A stretch of DNA of 64,000 bases, taken from assembly GCA_012934845.2 (NCBI GenBank), contig WNNJ02003541.1, forward strand, positions 124,001 to 188,000. The letters run 5' to 3'. This DNA comes from Pomphorhynchus laevis. Its lineage: Eukaryota; Acanthocephala; Palaeacanthocephala; Echinorhynchida; Pomphorhynchidae. Both the position numbers and the translations under genes were made by a program. This document shows positions 1-12,186 of this stretch, one piece after another (position 1 is the stretch's first letter; each line of letters starts with the position of its first letter). Under the pieces are notes generated by a model. That model did not search any database. It saw nothing but the letters and a program-made list of their open reading frames with translations, and had not been told where the DNA came from.

Positions 1-61
1 GATGATAGTTAATCATTGAAAATTACCGCGATTGGGACCTCAGGTGAATGACATACCATAA

Positions 62-405
62 GTGGCTCAATCCTATACCATTAAGTGCACATCCTATACC
101 ATTAAGTCACCATCCGCCGCATTTGAATATTACGAAAGCAGAAAGAGAGCGAAATACGAAGAACGAATTATTGATATTGAAAATGCATCCTTTTCTCAAT
201 TCGTAGTTTCGACCAACGGCGCTCTTGAAACGGCAGCGTCTGCTTTGCTGAAAAACTTAACTAGAAAAATAGCAGGTAATAAGGAACGGACTATAGTGAT
301 GAGATGAGCGCTTTGCGCACATCAATCAGCATATCTTCGGCTAGAATGGTATCGGCTTGCTTAAGAACATCAAGATCAAAGATCCTGCGCTATTCTGGCA
401 ACATT
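62..405 (+). pseudogene. Family E element, C-terminal conserved domain (copy E1)
   Basis: A frame runs from 62 to 307 and its homology continues after one frame change near 303. The protein aligns by eye with copy E2 at 36.5-37.1 kb: an (A)PSY/AQSY start, a K-x-x-KYxER block, an F-x-x-VV-x-x-x-G-x-L turn, a LLK-x-x-x-K helix, then an R-x-S/I-x-x-A-x-x-x-S-x-C-x-R-x-x-RS end. From memory, similar blocks lie at the C-terminus of mobile-element proteins in other aquatic invertebrates, with a possible PD-(D/E)xK nuclease core, but I cannot confirm this. The left part lies outside the window. A 21-nt unit is doubled near 70-111 (CCTATACCATTAAGT twice). Confidence 0.5.
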
Positions 406-507
406 ACTATACGGAGACGGTGATTACATCAAATAAATACTTATTTTAATTTTGCTTATTTTGAATGGTCCCATTTGCGGGATTCCTTGAATTTAATTTT
501 TGAAATA
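406..507. other. Tail of element E1, no gene
   Basis: This short AT-rich stretch holds the motif GGTCCCATTTGCGGG near 467-481. The same motif follows copy E2 twice (near 37,108 and 37,215), so it probably marks the 3' end of family E. Nothing else is recognisable. Confidence 0.4.
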
Positions 508-3108
508 AATCAGTTATAATAAAAAAATTATATACAGGGCTTTGACCGAAAAGGCCGTTTTGCCCGCTCATCGTACATTACAACACATGAAACAAACATA
601 TCAATTACAACCAAACCAAGGATAAGAACTTCCAATGTTGCCTTGATCAGTGTGTCTTATCCAAGTGTTGACCATGGCTTTGAATTGGCTCAATGATGAC
701 GCAGTTAAGATGTCGTGAGGCAATGCGTTCCACAACTTTGTCACTCTGTGTGACAATCGCGATATTATTGTCGACCTTCTAATTTGTCTTGCGCGTAACG
801 CAAGAGAATGACCCCTGCGACTTTGTCGAACATTCAATTCAACACATTCACCTGGGTATCCGTCTATCCCCTTTACTATAGACCACATCGCAAACAGATC
901 AAGAACGAGTAGTCTGGCTTGCACTGATATCATGCCTATTGAAGTAAAACGATCGCTATAACTCATCATTTTACATCCTCGAACGAGCTTGCTGCAACGA
1001 CGTAGAATTCTCCCCAAATCTATCATTTCACCTCTTGTAGAAGGGAATGATGCCTGGATAGCATATTCGATATGGGGACGAACAAGGGCATTATATAGCC
1101 GAGCAAAACACTGAGGAGATATTGATAAGAAACAAGATTTAATCAGATAAATCATCCGTTTTGCTGAACTGCAACGTCTTTCAGTATCCATTATAGTAAG
1201 TGACGATTGCATAAGTATGCCAAGATCACGAACCTGATTGGACGAAATGATACTATATGTCCCGACACTATACAAGGAAGATACATTGAACCTGCTGAGA
1301 CTAATGTGTGAGCACTTAGAAATGTTTAACAATACCCCGGTATTAACACTCCATGTATAAACCCTGTCGATGTCACGCTGTAAGCGAATATGGTCATCTG
1401 CAGATATGACCTCACACCAGATTTTGATGTCGTCAGCAAAAGCTAAACACGGACAATGGAGCTGTGTGAGTAAACTGTTCATGAACATGTTAAACAAAAA
1501 AGGTCCTAGTACAGAACCCTGAGGAACTCCTGACGAAATTAAATGTGGTGAGGATAGGGTACTACCAACTCGTACTCTGAAAGATCTGTTAGATAGAAAA
1601 TCTCTAATCCATCACATAACTGAGCTATTAATGCCGAAGCTAGCCACTGTTTGAACGATGAGACTATGGGGAACACGATCAAACGCACGACTAAAATCTA
1701 ACAGAATAACGCCAACTGCCTTTCCTTGAGACATGGATTCAATCCAGGCCTCACGGGCAGACAAAAGGTTGGTAAGGCAAGAACGTCCTCTTCTAAAGCC
1801 ATGTTGCATAAATCTATGCTGACCTGATATGCTGAAGCGTCTGAATATATGTTCGTGAATGATCTTTTCCAGTACCTTACTCAAATGACTTGTGATACTT
1901 ATAGCTCGATAGTTGTCTGCTAGCCGCGGGTCACCCTTTTTGAATACCGGCACCACTATCGCAATCTTCCATTCAGACTGTACCTCCATGCTATCCAGAG
2001 ATGCCTGAAACAAGCTAGTGACCGAATGAGCCAAATGTTGACTCAACAACCAGAGTAGATGCGGATGAATATCATCAGGACCTGAATATGAAGACGACAA
2101 ATGTGATAACCTCTAAGCAAAATGGGAGCACTAATGCGTGTAGGAAAACTGACTGACTGAACACTATCTTCTTTGGTCGAACTAGCAATATGTAGGTCAA
2201 ATGCATTAGCAAATTCATTAGCAACGTCATAAGGGGAATCAAGCAACTTACCGTTTGATGATAATCTAGTGATTGCACAATAAGTACGCGTACTTTGACG
2301 AACATATGATCAAAAGCGTTTGGGCTCGCTATTTAAAGATTGCACAATTTGGTCATCATACTCCATACGTTTCTTAATTCTGAGGCGTTTATATGCATTG
2401 CGAGCAAGTTTGAATTGAGCAATCAAATTATCTTTGTGCTTACACTTTCTGAACAAAGTGTTGCGTCTTTTGAGAGCTTCACGTAGACTACTGTCAAACC
2501 ACGGATGCTTCTTATGAGCAGCTTTACATATTAATCTACGCGGAGCAAAATAAACAGATATACGAATTAGTAAATCTCGAATGAAATACCAACGTTCCTG
2601 GCTTCCAACATTACCACGCTCAAAGTTCAACGAAGACACAAACTGTTTTAACATCTCAACGTCAACATGATGCCATGATCTCTTCATCAATGAAGGTTCG
2701 GCATCGATTGCAAGAATATCTGAAGCTATAGTAAGCTTAAACACCAAAACACAGTGATCAATTCCTCCTATTAGAAGATTATGGAATAGGTCACATATCT
2801 GACCATCTCTTTGAGAGAATACAAGATCAAGTATAGAACGTACGCTATCAGTACCAAATCTAGTAGGAGCAGATACATGCTGAATGAGTAATTGATTACA
2901 TACTAAGAACTCCCATAGATTCTTATCCTCGCTGAAACAGTTACCAATAATACTGTTGCCATCTTGATCAATCACCAGGGTCGGTAGATTAAAATCACCT
3001 AATAAGATGAACGAGTGATCACGCATATTACAAGCTCTAGTTAAAATATGCATCAGCTCATCATCTAAAATGGCTGATTTGGGTGTTCGATAACGAATAC
3101 CCAACGTG
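508..3108 (-). mobile_element. LINE-A copy A1 (CR1-like), 5' truncated
   Basis: This minus-strand non-LTR retrotransposon holds the second half of the endonuclease domain, the linker and the complete reverse transcriptase. The 3' end lies near 508-540 with a T/A-rich tail preceded by a small GGCC-TTTT-GGTC hairpin. The 5' end breaks off near 3108, where a LINE-C 3' fragment starts in the other orientation. It belongs to the same family as the copies at 4.2-7.6, 34.4-36.3, 37.6-46.1 and 48.2-52.5 kb. Confidence 0.85.
601..3108 (-). pseudogene. LINE-A1 ORF2: endonuclease-reverse transcriptase, broken
   Basis: The protein would nick target DNA and copy the element RNA into it. Seen in order are the endonuclease end (LGDFNLP, then SILDLVFS, then GIDHCVL with D replacing the usual S of SDH), a basic linker with PWFD, and the RT fingers (YRAISITSHLSKVLEK), motif A (LDFSRAFDRVPH), VPQGSVLGP and motif C (FADD). 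Three breaks separate the frames: TGA at 2310-2312 where copy A5 has Trp, a frame change near 2105, and TGA at 1612-1614. The N-terminal endonuclease residues are missing through 5' truncation. Confidence 0.85.
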
Positions 3109-3228
3109 GAGACATCTACCCATTCATATAAGCAAATCAGCCTCAATGCCGTGCTTCAAACGCCAAATCCGATTACATTTAAACAATTTAACAAATTTAT
3201 GTGACTTTTGCTGTTTTTTTCTAAGTAA
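3109..3228 (+). mobile_element. LINE-C 3'-end fragment C0
   Basis: About 120 bp closely match 4050-4165, the end of the neighbouring LINE-C copy. The shared stretch runs from a CTACCCATT motif through AATGCCGTGCTTCAAACG to a GACTTTTGCTGTTTTTT run. It is therefore a second, very short LINE-C 3' end lying directly before copy C1. Its junction with C1 at about 3228 lacks the hairpin tail. Confidence 0.65.
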
Positions 3229-4212
3229 AATTATTTGGCTTCTTTTTACCCACTGTAGCTTGGTTTTCTTCATATCTATCAAACCGTACTTTTCGCGTTT
3301 GTTCTAACTCTTCTCTTTCCCATCCTTCTCACATTCCGTCCGTTGTTCCACAACGCTCTGAATTAGGCCCTTTGCTTTTCTCTTTTCTTCTCGGTGATTT
3401 GTATTCTATTTCATATACATTTAACTTCCATGTTATGCAATATGATGATGACATTCTCATCTATGTTCGTGCACATTCTTATCATATTCATGATGTTAGT
3501 GTTTCTGCTTCCAAACGGCCTTGCCTAAATTTTCAATCATATTTCTCCTCTTCGTCTTACTCTGAATACTAATAAATCCAAATAAAAACGCTCATATATC
3601 TTAATTCTTTGCAACTTCCGTCAAATACGTAGATTGATCGTTTCTCTTCTTGCATGACTCTCATATCTTCTGTTCTTTTCTCAAAACTTGATTACTGTCT
3701 TAGCCTATTTTCCAACTCACCTAAATCCACTTTTCTTACACTACAACACATCGTCAACGCAGCCGTCCGAACTCTCTTCCGTCTTCTTCGTTTTAATCAT
3801 ACATCCCACCATCTTGCTTCTCTCGATTAGCCTACCATTTATTGTCGTGTTCAAATTCGTCTTCTTATTGATTTCCGCCTTGTAGCTTTTCATACCCTTT
3901 CATCTCTCAACCTTTCTTCTCTCGACAATTCTCATCCTGATTACTGTTCCTTGCGTTCCCGTAATTCCTTTCTTTTACATGTCCCAAACTACTCTACCTC
4001 TTTTGGCTTCCGCTCCTTCCTTGTGGCTGCTCCTCTCTCGTGGAATCATCTACCCATTTGTATATGCAAATCAACCTCAATGCCGTGCTTCAAACGCTAA
4101 ATCCGATCACATTTAAACAATTTAACAAATTTATGTGACTTTTGCTGTTTTTTTAAGTAAATTTTTTTTATTTGTAAGCGTGAGGTTGACACGCATTTGC
4201 CACTTTAAATAA
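3229..4212 (+). mobile_element. LINE-C copy C1, 3' third only
   Basis: This fragment covers the end of the reverse transcriptase (a decayed YADDILIY block near 3440), the thumb region and the 3' UTR. It ends with the LINE-C hairpin at 4178-4194 (GCGTG ... CACGC) followed by CATTTGCCACTTTAAA. The reading frame is broken many times. Its sequence is closest to copy C3 at 56,080-57,180. It abuts LINE-A copy A2 at about 4213. Confidence 0.75.
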
Positions 4213-7200
4213 ATTATTAAATCGTTTGGAAAGACACGAGAATTTCGATGAGTTGCACCGACGGCTGAAAAGTGGCGAAAGCAACTTATGGGTCTGGAAT
4301 TTTCGGGTGATCAAGTGGCGCCCGAATGTCAAATGGAGTCCCATACTTCTGTAGATTTAGATTTCTATAGTAGTGTTGGTTCGTGTACAGGTGAACTTGT
4401 TAACTTCGCAAGCGTTACCGAGCGTGTCACAGTTTCGAGGCCTTATTGCTCAGCTCTATGAACTTAAATTCCTAGTAGCATCAAAACTTCTGATGTATTT
4501 TGTATGAGAAACATGGCTACATGCCAACATTTTGGATGATTGTGTTGCTATTCCTAACTATTTTTAATACGGTCGGATCGCTCGTGTGATAAACGTGGAG
4601 GCGGGGCATCCGGACATGGTTGAAATAGTCTCCTAGTATCAAATAGTTCTGATTTTCGCGACGAGATCGGATCATCATTTGAAATTCCTGGTTTTACACT
4701 GGGAAATTCTCAGCAATCTCGATTCTGTATTCTTTATCGCTCTTCGTCGTATGAATTAAGATTCGACTCTCTTAAACTACATTTGCTGAGTTTATCTTCG
4801 TATCCTCAATTCTGCTTATAGGTGACTTTAACATCCCTCACATAGACTGGAAAAGTAGCTTTTCACGATAATATCACATAATTTGGTGTACAGAGTGACA
4901 TTCTCTAACTCGAAATGCTACAGGTTCAACATTAGAAAACCTACTTGAGTGACAAGGACGCCTTCTATACTTGATTTGGTCATTACTAAGTGTTTAAGAG
5001 ACGTCTTAGGTGTTCGTTATGATTCACAAATAGGCAATAGCGATTACTGTGTACTCTCTATGCGACTGTCGCTTTTCAACAGGAAATCTCAAAACTCAAA
5101 TTCTAAAAAACGTTGTTGGGTAGGTGTTGATGCTAGTCAACTAGTTGCAAACTTCCCCAATTTCATCTGGGATTGTTTTCATGTTCACTCCGGTTAAAAT
5201 GTTCCAGTAGACTTTGATCTTCTTCTTGAGGAATTGGAGCGTATTTCATACATCTTTACTCCGCTACGTGCCTGAAAGTCAAAATATGGCCATCCTCCTT
5301 GGTTCGAAAGAGAGCTTCTTTATGCACTTAGGTCCTGCAACAAATTGTGGCGCAAGTTTAGACGTTCTCCTGCTTCCAAACGTGCCTACATCGACTCTGG
5401 GAACTTATGCAATAGGCTAAAATTTCAGAAACGCTATTCGTTCGAAGAGGGTATTGCAGGCAATGCATCTTTGAACCCTAAGAGGTTTTAGTCATATATA
5501 AAAAACAACAAAATTCTTGTCACCACAATTAGCTGAATTCAAACGCCAGCTGAGACTATAACCGAACCATCTCATATCACCCAACATTTAGCTGATAGCT
5601 ACTTAGTGCAATCTTTGATTGCTGACAAAGAGCGTGACTTTAGTTGGAGGTATGTTCCGATTGCACATTGGTGATGTGTTTGTCCATTCAGAGTTGAAGA
5701 GGTGTTCAATGAAGTTATGAAGCTCGATCCGTTTGCATCTCTGGGACTAGACAATATTGCCCCCTTTCTCATCAAAACCCCAGCGAACGTACTATGCAAT
5801 GGTTTAACTCTGTTTTCAGATATAGCTTAAATACTGCTTGGATTCCTGCTAGTTGGAAATGTGCAATTATGGTATCAATTCCCAAAGAGCATCCTGCTTG
5901 CTGTTGCGCGGACTTTCGGCCTATCAGTTTGACCAGTGTATTTTGCAAACTCTTAGAAAGACTAATAGCTAGTAGAATCAGAGATCATCTGAACTGTAAT
6001 CATATATTGGCTGATTATCAACATGGTTTCAGGATTAGACGTTTATGCCTAGCTAATCTACTAAATGCGCGTGAAAAATGAACAGATGCTCTGAGTGCTG
6101 GGTTCAAGGTTCATACTTCTTTACTTTTAGAAAGCCTTTGATAGGGTGCCACATGACGGCGTAGTCTCCTTACAGTATCTAAATGGACTCCATTATTATA
6201 TTTGTAAGTGTGTCACGCAATGTCTATCGAATAGATCTTTTAGAGTTCGTGTAGGATATGTGCTTTCTGACTCGGTGAATGTTAATTCTAGAGTGCCCCA
6301 AGGATCAGTCATTGACACACTGATCTATATAACCTTTATGAATGATTTGCTACTCCGCTTATATTGCTATCATCTAGCTTTTGCAGACGATCCAATGATT
6401 TGGTCGATTAATAGAAGTTCTGCTGATCGAGTATCTTTACCAAATGATATGAACTCTGTCCAATTGGTACGAATATACTTGATTACGGTTAAATGCTGAA
6501 AAATGTATCCTTATGCAATTAGCTCGCCCGTCTGAAACTCTTTGGTACTATATTAGAGACATTTCTTAAAAGAAGTGTCTCAACATAAATATTTAGGTAT
6601 TATTGTCCATCGATCCTTGAAAACAAAGTTGAACACCGACTTCACCCTAGGTAAACCTAGAATCAGGCAATTTTTATCGGATAGATCTTTAAGAGTTTGT
6701 GTAAGATGTGTGTTTTCTGACTCAGTGAATGTTAATTCTGGAGTTCTGCAAGGATCAATCCTCGGCCACTGCTCTATATAATCTTCATGAATGATTTGCT
6801 ACTCCGCTTAGCATGCTCTCATCTAGCTTTTGCGAACGATCTAAAGATTTGGTTAATCATTAGAAGTCCTGCTGATCGAGTACCTTTAAAAAATGATCTA
6901 AACTCTCTGTCCAATTAGTGCGAATCTACTGGATTGCTGCTAAATGTTGAAAAATGTGTCCTTATGCAATTAGGTAGCCCGTATGAAACTTTCATGTACT
7001 ATATTGGAGACATTGTCTTAAAGGAAGTATCTCAACATAAAGATTTAGGTATTATTATCAATCGATCCTTGAAAACAAAGTTGATCACCGACTCTACTTT
7101 AGGTAAAGCTACTCGGCATTATATTGTATAAAAAGGCATTCCTCAGGTTAAGTCGTCAAATGTTCAAAAGGTTATTCAACTCCCTCGTCGGACCCAACTT

Positions 7201-7610
7201 GGAATTCTGCATTCAAGCTTGTTTACCTGTCAAGCTTGTTTACTTGTTTATTGTCCATCAATCTTTGAAAACAAAGTTGAACATTGACTTAGCCGTATTG
7301 GAATGTTATCGGTACGTGAGAGGTTCATAGCTTTGGAAATGCTTTGTCTAGGGCATATTTAGAATAGTGCGGTGAGTTATCTTACCGATGTAATTACTAG
7401 TCGGGTATGTAGGTTGCGGAGACTTAGTAGAGTTTTGTATAAATCTCGATTTGGCAGATTACCGAAAATATTTAGACTGTCGAGGAGGGGAATTAACATT
7501 TGGAATTCGCCGACCGATGAAGTCGTTGCTGCTCCAAGCCTGAGCACGTTTAAATTTTAAATCACGATGCTGTAAATGTATACGTGAATAATGTGGCCAT
7601 TCAGCAGCTC
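4213..7610 (+). mobile_element. LINE-A copy A2, decayed, with internal duplication
   Basis: The copy opens in the last codons of ORF1 (a frame reading GESNLWVWNFRVIKWRP near 4265-4315). It then runs through the endonuclease (GDFNIPHIDW near 4815, GNSDYCVL near 5035), the RT and the C-terminal region (RRGINIWNSPTDEV near 7490). Many stops and frame changes break ORF2. A roughly 445-bp block of the RT palm is present twice (see the repeat entry). It is much older than copy A5. Confidence 0.8.
6215..7103 (+). repeat. Direct duplication of an RT block inside LINE-A2
   Basis: Two adjacent blocks, about 6215-6660 and 6661-7103, both contain the same RT-palm sequence. Each runs from an S-x-RS-x-RV segment through V-Q-G-S, AFAxD, SADR and NVEKC to NRSLKTKL. 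They are clearly alike but differ at many sites. A third short piece with SLKTKLN lies at 7248-7292. The duplication arose inside this copy, because other LINE-A copies have the block once. Confidence 0.8.
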
Positions 7611-8300
7611 TACTGAACTATCCTAGGAAAATACCCACTTCGATTTATTCCAAAGTTTGCAAGAACATGTTCCGTATGTCGCCGACGTATATATTATATC
7701 TTCAATTCAATGAAATGTTGAAGATGAAAACTAAAATGGTATTTCTTTTTTGACGTTTTAGTATTTTGCAGTCAGTTATTTTAATCAGTTATTTTCTCTG
7801 CACTGATGTATATAAAAACCAGGTTCATCGAGCATAACAATGGAATGATAGTTATTCCATTGGAATTTGTCATTCCATAATGGAATGACAGTTAGTCATT
7901 GAAAATTCAAAATAACATAAAGCTGCATCTAAATGAAAACATAAATAACAATAGGTGCATTATAAAGCTGCAAATATAATGAAAGATTACATTAGTCTCG
8001 AATGTTATTTATTTTTGTCAAACCATTTCAGAGAAAACAAAAGAATAACAAGTTATTTGGATACAAGATAAAGCGCATTTTGTAATTTAGGATAAACCTT
8101 TTAATTTGAAACACAATAATACGGTCGGCTACTTGTTAAATAAAATCAAAACTGATCATTCCTGATAATAATAAATAATAATAAAGATGTTCTTAATAAC
8201 TAACAACCGATAAATAACTAAAAAATAGAAACAGCCATGAAACTAACAGGTCAGAAAAGTCAAAGACAATCCATTTCCTAGTCTTCCTATATTACGGCCT
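7611..8300. other. AT-rich stretch without recognised gene
   Basis: No coding signal is seen. Near 7839-7892 a cluster of inverted TGGAATGA/TCATTCCA units can fold on itself. The rest is AT-rich sequence that could be old UTR or unique DNA. Confidence 0.4.
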
Positions 8301-8525
8301 CATGACTAGTAAGATCTGATCCCTCCAACCAATCCAACACACCGCCTTCCGACTAAACCACCAGGGGTCTTTCACCCCCCCCGAAGAGTCCAGTCGAGCG
8401 AACTATGCTGGGTAAACGAGAGACGAGGAGCTTGAGAAACCTTAGCCTTTGCTGTGCGGACGTCCTCTAGAAATGAAGACTAATCCCGAGATAGCCCAAG
8501 TAACCCAAAGGCGCACTTGGGTTTT

Positions 8526-10735
8526 CTATTTCAATGACAGATGCTGAGCCCGTCTCAGGGCCCATCTAGCTCTCTTCAGAATACGTTTAAGTCTATCCAG
8601 GTCAGCTTTCGCCGACCAGTTCACCGTAACGGTGAACCACAGGTATTTTAATCGACTTGTGAAGGTAGGGAGTGGTTGATTAGTCAAAATGGAGGGGAGT
8701 GCAGATAGTGCTAATCTCATAAGTTTTTGCTTTGTTGCGGGGCTGCCATGGAAAACAACCACCTGCGATTTAGCAGAGTTTAGAATAAGATTGGACTAGG
8801 GTAACTCGTCTTTTAATCTTAAAATAAAACGGCTGATGTCCGAGGCTATGTCTTTGCACCTGCGTCCAGATAACAGGGCTGTGGTATCATCAGTGTATAC
8901 CACTAAACGTTGTTCGCGTTTTAATATTTTAAGAGTTTAATGGAAACAGCAAGGAACAAGTTAGGAGAAAGAGGGGATCCTTGGGGCACACCCGTAATAT
9001 GGTAGAACTGACGCGCATCAGGGTCGTCTTCATAATAGAATAGCTTGGTGTACAGCAGTATCTCCACCCTGTTAACAATTCTCACAGGCAACCCGAGGGA
9101 CCTTAGAGAAGAGATAACAAATTGAATGGATATGGGGTCAAACGCAGGAGAAAAATCAAGGAAAACAGCCACAGCAAGTATATGACTATTATCCTGACAG
9201 AACTGATGCACTTGACCTACAGCTGAATAAACCGAGCGACCTTCGACGAACCCATGGAAACTTGGCTGGATTAAATTTCGCCTACATAAATGATCGCGGA
9301 TTCTACGCGCAAACGCTTTTTCGTAGATCGATATGAGGGAATTTTGTATCGATATGGGCCGCATGTCTTTAGGACATGAGACCGGATTTTTTTAAGGTAG
9401 AAATATACGTCTAGTAATGTTGATGCCTGCCATATCAGATGGGGCGGCTAATAGCATTGTTACGGCAACTTCTCTTCTTTGATCGGCTGGTAAAAGCTGA
9501 CAGACACGAGAAGAGAGTGGAGCGACGGATTTGGAGGTGCCAGAAAGAGGCCCCCAGGAGTTAAGAATATCTGTGACAGATAGATCTCTACTCCTAAAGC
9601 ATCCCCAAGGCGGGATTGGTTGAGGTGATTGAGTGGCTCCATAATTATGTAGGGAAAGTGACTCCTCCAAAACTTTATCAAGACCTATTTTTCTAATCCA
9701 ACCCATTGTTCTATCCCTCCAACATACAAACTTCTCCTTCTTGAATATCTTCCAAAAGGAAGACTGGGCTGGATTAAGGGAATCAATGCTTGCTCTATCC
9801 TTACCCAGCTGGAACCTATACCTAGTGCTCCAATATTCTTTTGAGAGAACTAGTCTGGCAGAAGCAGAGAGATTGGGAAGACGGAGCATATACGCAAGGG
9901 TCTTTAGTTTTGTTGGAGTGGGACTGTAAATACGACCATTATAGGTAATCGAAATTATCGCGGTAGCTTGCGAAGAGAGGTAGGAATTAAATTTATTTAG
10001 TCTCTCATTACCAATTCGAGGGAAGCGTAAGATAGCTGCCTGAAAGAAAGACACTCTGATCGGATCAAAGTGGAATCTCCTTCGAAGCAGCGTATCCTCT
10101 TCTATCCGACAACGAATCAAGTCATGAGAGGTGGTCAGATGTTGTCGCGACTGCTCCGTACAGTGAGGTTTCAACAACCACCTCTCATGGAGCAGTAATA
10201 AGTCGAGGAGTGAGTTCGTTTATATGAAATGAAAGGAAGTGGAAGATAGTTTGTAAATAAGATAACCCTTCCTGGCTCTGTGGAGTGCTGCATTTATCCA
10301 ACGACCAGTTCTGTCGTTAAAATCACCAAGTACCTGGTCATAGCCGCTATCAATAATCCTATCCAGGAGGTCACGGTTCTTGGGAATCTCACCGGGACGG
10401 ATGTAGACATTGGCTAGACTGAGACGTTTACCGTTCTTACAGAGTGAAATAACTAAACAAGACAGGGCTGGACAAGAGTAGTTTAGCATGAGGAAGGATT
10501 TTAAGGAGCATTTACAATGGTAAGAAGACCTTGAGACGAAGAAGAGTGAGGAGGGGTTATGTACGGAGTATAGTGGGAATAAATGTGCTTAGGGATGAAT
10601 AGAGTAATTTCCTGGGGTAGACGGGTAGACCGCGTCTCCTGGAGGACTATGACATATCCATCTCTACCGGATAGAAGTCTAAGGGCAGAAGCACCTCCGG
10701 AATTTCACTGAAGGATATTCAGTGATAAAGGCTCA
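8526..10735 (-). pseudogene. LINE-D ORF2: endonuclease-reverse transcriptase, broken
   Basis: Near 10,690 the frame reads SLNILQ-stop-NSGG, matching the usual ILQWN endonuclease start with TGG changed to TGA. QETR follows near 10,625 and VLGDFNDRTGRW near 10,310-10,350. A long linker frame runs 10,177-9392. RT then shows MRPISIQNS, FLDFSPAFDPIS, TGVPQGSPLSPNLF and a YTDD box near 8900 (in a different frame from its neighbours). The last clear segment ends at 8526. At least four breaks separate the frames, so no active protein is expected. Confidence 0.75.
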
Positions 10736-10782
10736 CGAGTACTCTGCATCGCATTAGATTAGCTGGGTGGGATTGCCTTGAC

Positions 10783-11340
10783 CTAGACGGAGCGAGGGGC
10801 GAAAGTCACACGGGCATTATCTTCATTTCCCATGAGTGCAACGGCAGCATCTTCGGCCTTAGATTTTAACATTTTCCCGATCTTCACAGAAGGAACTTTG
10901 CGTGAGGATGCTGCTCTTTTCTTTGATTCCTTCAGGACCGGAGGGTCGGCGATTACTGGATCGGTAAAAAATAAGGCGAGCTGTTTCTGGATCAAGTTCT
11001 CCAATTGCTTGAAGATTGCTTGTATTGTGGAGTCGACTAACCTGATGATGTCATTGTCAGTCATTCTACCCGCAACTGCACCAAAAGTTACGGGGTCATC
11101 TTTTTATTGGGGTGGGATGAGCAGTGGCGGGAACAATACAGTTTGAAGTTTGTACACTTCCTGGACCACGCCGGGTTGGCACCTCCACAATTTGAACACT
11201 TGGGCTGGGAGGAGCACTTCCCGCCAACTTGCGGGCAATTCGTTAGGCCGCATACCCCACAAGACTTCTCCTTAACACATCCGGAGCCTCAGTGGCCCTA
11301 TTCGTAGCAAGTATCGAAGTGCGGGTAAGTTAGCTCGTCA
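10783..11340 (-). pseudogene. LINE-D ORF1: Gag-like nucleic-acid binding protein, 3' part
   Basis: Between about 11,330 and 11,160 the minus strand encodes a cysteine-rich stretch with CGVCG, then PKCSNCGGANPAWSRKC. This is the last zinc knuckle seen in ORF1 of Jockey, I and R1 elements, and it binds the element RNA. Downstream a 93-codon Lys-rich frame (11,064-10,783) looks like the usual basic C-terminal tail. Two stops lie in the first knuckle. The N-terminal half is not certain. Confidence 0.65.
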
Positions 11341-11545
11341 GTTCTTATGAGTTTAAACACTAGGTTATGTTAGGATCTCAGCACTCAATATCCTTCTCAT
11401 CCAGGAGGGGAGGAAGATTCGAAATTTTGATGGAAGCTTGGATAGGTTTAAATTGTATTGTACCAAGATCCATTAATTCGTAGTGAAAAAAAGGTTTCAT
11501 ACTCCTTCGCAAGGTCCCAGGAAACGAAGGAGATCTTGATTTCAG

Positions 11546-11848
11546 CTATAAAGTAGCGTACTGAGTGAAATATGACTCTATCATTATATTTTTCAGTAAA
11601 CTTCCGCAGTTAAATAGCTTATGGCGCTCTATTTGCGCTGGTAGCTTAATAACCGCCAGATTTTTTAATTTGGGTATTAGGGGAAGTTCCCCAACTACCT
11701 CTTTTACAGTAGATGGTAACAAACCACTTACCTCGTTTGATAATGTAGACGAAGTTACCTGCATTTTGTTTGAGTTTATACGGTATTCTCCGATTTCTGT
11801 TGCAATTGTAGAATCTTTTGATCCTCTGATAACACACAATTCGCTCAT
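11546..11848 (-). CDS. Unassigned 100-codon frame, possibly LINE-D ORF1 N-part
   Basis: An open frame of 100 codons lies just upstream of the LINE-D knuckles on the same strand. It is rich in Leu, Lys and Ser with no clear motif. Its place and orientation would suit the N-terminal part of the LINE-D Gag-like protein. A long frame on the opposite strand (11,565-12,014) covers the same DNA, so chance cannot be excluded. I do not recognise it. Confidence 0.25.
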   Translation of the reverse strand: MSELCVIRGSKDSTIATEIGEYRINSNKMQVTSSTLSNEVSGLLPSTVKEVVGELPLIPKLKNLAVIKLPAQIERHKLFNCGSLLKNIMIESYFTQYATL

Positions 11849-12037
11849 GAAAAATTTATTGATACTATTCCTGATTATAAATGTGGACAGGAATACATAC
11901 GTGTATTTTGCACGATTCGATCTATGGATAATTCACAAAAATAGAACAAGTGTGCTGTACACTGATTTATTCACTTGTCAAAAAATGAGGTCATCTGAAA
12001 TTTCAATATTTTAACATTGTGTTCGGAGAGAATGTAA

Positions 12038-12186
12038 GTTGGCTCTTTCTCCGATAAAAATAATATTATTTTCCCGGAGAACGAGAAAAATAATTATTAG
12101 TATATTTATATTAATAAAATTTATAATTAATATATATTTTTATATTAATTATATTTATAATTATTTTTCTCGGAGAAAGAGCCAAC
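12038..12186. mobile_element. 149-bp MITE with 16-bp terminal inverted repeats
   Basis: The ends are perfect inverted repeats: GTTGGCTCTTTCTCCG at 12,038-12,053 and its complement at 12,171-12,186, with similarity continuing for about 11 bp more with one mismatch. The interior is almost pure A/T plus a nested palindrome around 12,049-12,079. The flanks both read TAA (12,035-12,037 and 12,187-12,189), which would suit a 3-bp target duplication of the PIF/Harbinger kind. No transposase is present, so it is a non-autonomous element. Confidence 0.7.

Larger units (their letters stand above)
8300..11340 (-). mobile_element. LINE-D, I/Jockey/R1-type non-LTR element, decayed
   Basis: Minus-strand element with a Gag-like ORF1 end (zinc knuckles near 11,160-11,300, C-terminal tail to 10,783) followed by ORF2 (endonuclease near 10,220-10,735, RT to about 8526). 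Three-knuckle Gag-type ORF1 proteins are typical of the I, Jockey and R1 groups, which sets D apart from the other LINEs here. The exact ends are not visible. The 3' end is placed loosely near 8300, and the 5' part may reach 11,850. Confidence 0.75.
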
